Part shown: one piece after another, positions 31,374-32,658 of the stretch | Position numbering within the stretch: the first letter of the stretch is position 1 | Layout: each line of letters starts with the position of its first letter | Source of the DNA: SIG607 sp045537575 | Lineage (GTDB): Bacteria; Bacillota; Clostridia; Oscillospirales; Acutalibacteraceae | NCBI GenBank assembly: GCA_045537575.1 | Contig: JAZSPU010000056.1 | Location: 1 to 32,658 of the forward strand | DNA: 32,658 nt | Reading direction: 5' to 3' | Notes under the pieces: generated by a model | What the model saw: the letters and a program-made list of their open reading frames with translations, nothing else | Told to the model about the DNA's origin: nothing | Database searches by the model: none | Program-made: the position numbers and the translations under genes

Positions 31374-32537
31374 ATGAAAATTATTAAGAGAAGCGGTAGA
31401 GAAGTAGATTTTGACGCATCAAAGATAATTACCGCTATTACCAAGGCAAACGAAAGTGTTGTAAGCAGCGAACGTATGACTCCTATCCAGATTAAACGTA
31501 TTGCAGAAGACGTTGAAATGGCTTGTATGAATGTAAACAGAGCTTTAAGCGTGGAAGAAATTCAGGATATGGTGGAAGACCAGATTATGAATCAGCGCGC
31601 TTTCAGTGTTGCAAGAAGTTACATTACATACCGTTATACCCGTGCTCTTATCCGTAAGTCCAACACTACAGACGAGCAGATTTTAAGTCTTATTGAATGT
31701 AACAACGAAGAGGTTAAGCAGGAAAACAGTAACAAAAACCCCACCGTTAACTCGGTACAGCGTGACTATATGGCAGGTGAGGTTAGTAAGGATATTACAA
31801 AGCGTCTGCTTTTGCCCAAGGATATTGTAGAAGCTCACGAGCAGGGCATTATCCACTTCCACGATGCCGACTATTTTGCACAGCATATGCACAACTGCGA
31901 CCTCGTAAACCTTGAGGATATGCTCCAGAACGGTACAGTTATCAGCGGCACTCTTATTGAGAAGCCCCACAGTTTCTCCACCGCTTGTAACATTGCAACC
32001 CAGATTATTGCGCAGGTTGCTTCCTGTCAGTACGGTGGACAGAGTATTTCTCTTACCCACCTTGCTCCCTTTGTTGAAATAAGCCGTCAGAAGATAAGAA
32101 GTATGGTAAAAGAGGAATATGCCGAAGCAGGTGTTACCCTTGACGGCAATCAGATTGATACCATTGCTGAAAAGAGACTTCTTGAGGAAATCCGCAAGGG
32201 CGTACAGATGATACAGTATCAGGTTGTTACCCTTATGACCACCAACGGTCAGGCTCCCTTTGTTACCGTATTTATGTATCTTAACGAAGCAAAGGATGAG
32301 CGCACCAAGGCTGACCTTGCTCTTATTATTGAAGAGGTTCTCCAGCAGAGAGTACAGGGCGTTAAGAATGAAAAGGGCGTATGGATTACTCCCGCGTTCC
32401 CGAAGCTTATATACGTCCTTGAGGAGCAGAATATACATAACGATTCTCCCTATTATTATCTTACCGAGCTTGCGGCTAAATGCACCGCGAAGAGAATGGT
32501 TCCCGACTATATCTCAGAAGATAATGCTTCAGAATAA
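31374..32537 (+). CDS. nrdD: Anaerobic ribonucleoside-triphosphate reductase (class III), interrupted by a frameshift
   Basis: Glycyl-radical enzyme making dNTPs without oxygen. ATG 31374 (MKIIKRSGREVDFD) follows GGAGGT at 31361-31366. Residues about 2-92 are an ATP-cone allosteric domain (KRSGREVDFDASKI), followed by the catalytic barrel (LPKDIVEAHEQGIIHFHDADYF, FSTACNIATQIIAQVASCQYGGQS, TTNGQAPFVTVFM). The family continues KRMVPDYISE-x-x-M, but here the frame runs into DNASE and stops at 32535-32537, giving 387 residues, about half the usual length. The correct continuation is present in another frame from about 32521. This is either a real mutation or a sequence error; the missing part holds the radical glycine. 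Confidence 0.92.
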   Translation: MKIIKRSGREVDFDASKIITAITKANESVVSSERMTPIQIKRIAEDVEMACMNVNRALSVEEIQDMVEDQIMNQRAFSVARSYITYRYTRALIRKSNTTDEQILSLIECNNEEVKQENSNKNPTVNSVQRDYMAGEVSKDITKRLLLPKDIVEAHEQGIIHFHDADYFAQHMHNCDLVNLEDMLQNGTVISGTLIEKPHSFSTACNIATQIIAQVASCQYGGQSISLTHLAPFVEISRQKIRSMVKEEYAEAGVTLDGNQIDTIAEKRLLEEIRKGVQMIQYQVVTLMTTNGQAPFVTVFMYLNEAKDERTKADLALIIEEVLQQRVQGVKNEKGVWITPAFPKLIYVLEEQNIHNDSPYYYLTELAAKCTAKRMVPDYISEDNASE

Positions 32538-32658
32538 GGTTGACAAGAACGGAGAGGGACATTGCTACACCTGTATGGGATGCAGAAGCTTCCTCACTCC
32601 TTACGTTGACGAAAACGGTCAGCCTAAGTATTACGGCAGATTTAATCAGGGCGTTGTT
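32521..32658 (+). pseudogene. nrdD: Continuation of nrdD in the shifted frame, cut by window end
   Basis: Reading codons from 32521 gives 46 residues, IMLQNKVDKNGEGHCYTCMG then CRSFLTPYVDENGQPKYYGR and FNQGVV, which is the standard NrdD sequence after DYISE. It includes the CxxC of CYTCMGCRSFL. Joining the frames needs a net change of +1 (remove one base) or restoration of two bases near 32517-32520, where GAAG may once have been GAAAAG. The gene runs off the window. Confidence 0.85.

Noticed and set aside
31683..32438. Minus-strand open frame opposite nrdD
   Set aside because: Antisense shadow of the conserved NrdD coding region without recognisable protein features.

Overview
The window looks like chromosome from an uncultured, strictly anaerobic Clostridia bacterium of the Oscillospiraceae/Ruminococcaceae kind. 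This is inferred from moderately low GC, A-G-rich Shine-Dalgarno sites, frequent GTG/TTG starts, clean sigma-A promoters, a T-box leader, an ATP-type PEP carboxykinase, a class III (oxygen-sensitive) ribonucleotide reductase and Firmicute-type gene order (recA-recX-rimO-pgsA, greA-lysS). I cannot name a species.

Layout. 1-450: start of a Fic-family gene (minus strand, cut by the window edge) with a consensus promoter inside nested inverted repeats. 822-2480: pckA with promoter and terminator. 2497-2575: a short hairpin/repeat patch. 2679-3887: a membrane-anchored TPR-like protein. 3969-4546: a four-helix-bundle (S23-family) gene whose upstream side is an array of unique hairpins separated by the heptamer GTGAAAT or its complement. 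4552-4809: tRNA-Met and tRNA-Glu (minus) with promoter and terminator. 4974-9850: a four-gene ABC-2 export locus (ATPase, permease, GldG-like, DUF4340). 10005-15385: one apparent operon of lipoprotein, response regulator, histidine kinase, DUF1385 protein and prmC. 15381-15593: a TIR-bounded, coding-free hairpin element. 15630-19260: recA, recX, rimO, pgsA. 19295-22875: a cysteine T-box leader, then a small inserted element carrying a DUF559 nuclease gene, then cysE, cysS and a tRNA methyltransferase. 22872-24974: greA-lysS. 25000-25850: divergent XRE regulator and SLOG-like gene sharing a palindromic operator region. 25857-28616: a sugar-type oxidoreductase and TIM-barrel isomerase pair facing an AraC regulator. 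28639-31153: zinc-ribbon/DUF805 protein and an OmpA-domain lipoprotein. 31253-end: NrdR-like boxes and nrdD, whose frame is broken near 32518.

Most genes are housekeeping. The unusual material is intergenic. At least four places hold dense perfect hairpins organised by short repeats, and two of these lie with small genes that look mobile: the four-helix-bundle protein and the DUF559 nuclease. The DUF559 element is flanked by an exact 32-bp direct repeat covering the ribosome site and start of cysE, so it sits under a Cys T-box while leaving cysE with an intact start. These hairpin elements are the best candidates here for something not yet described.
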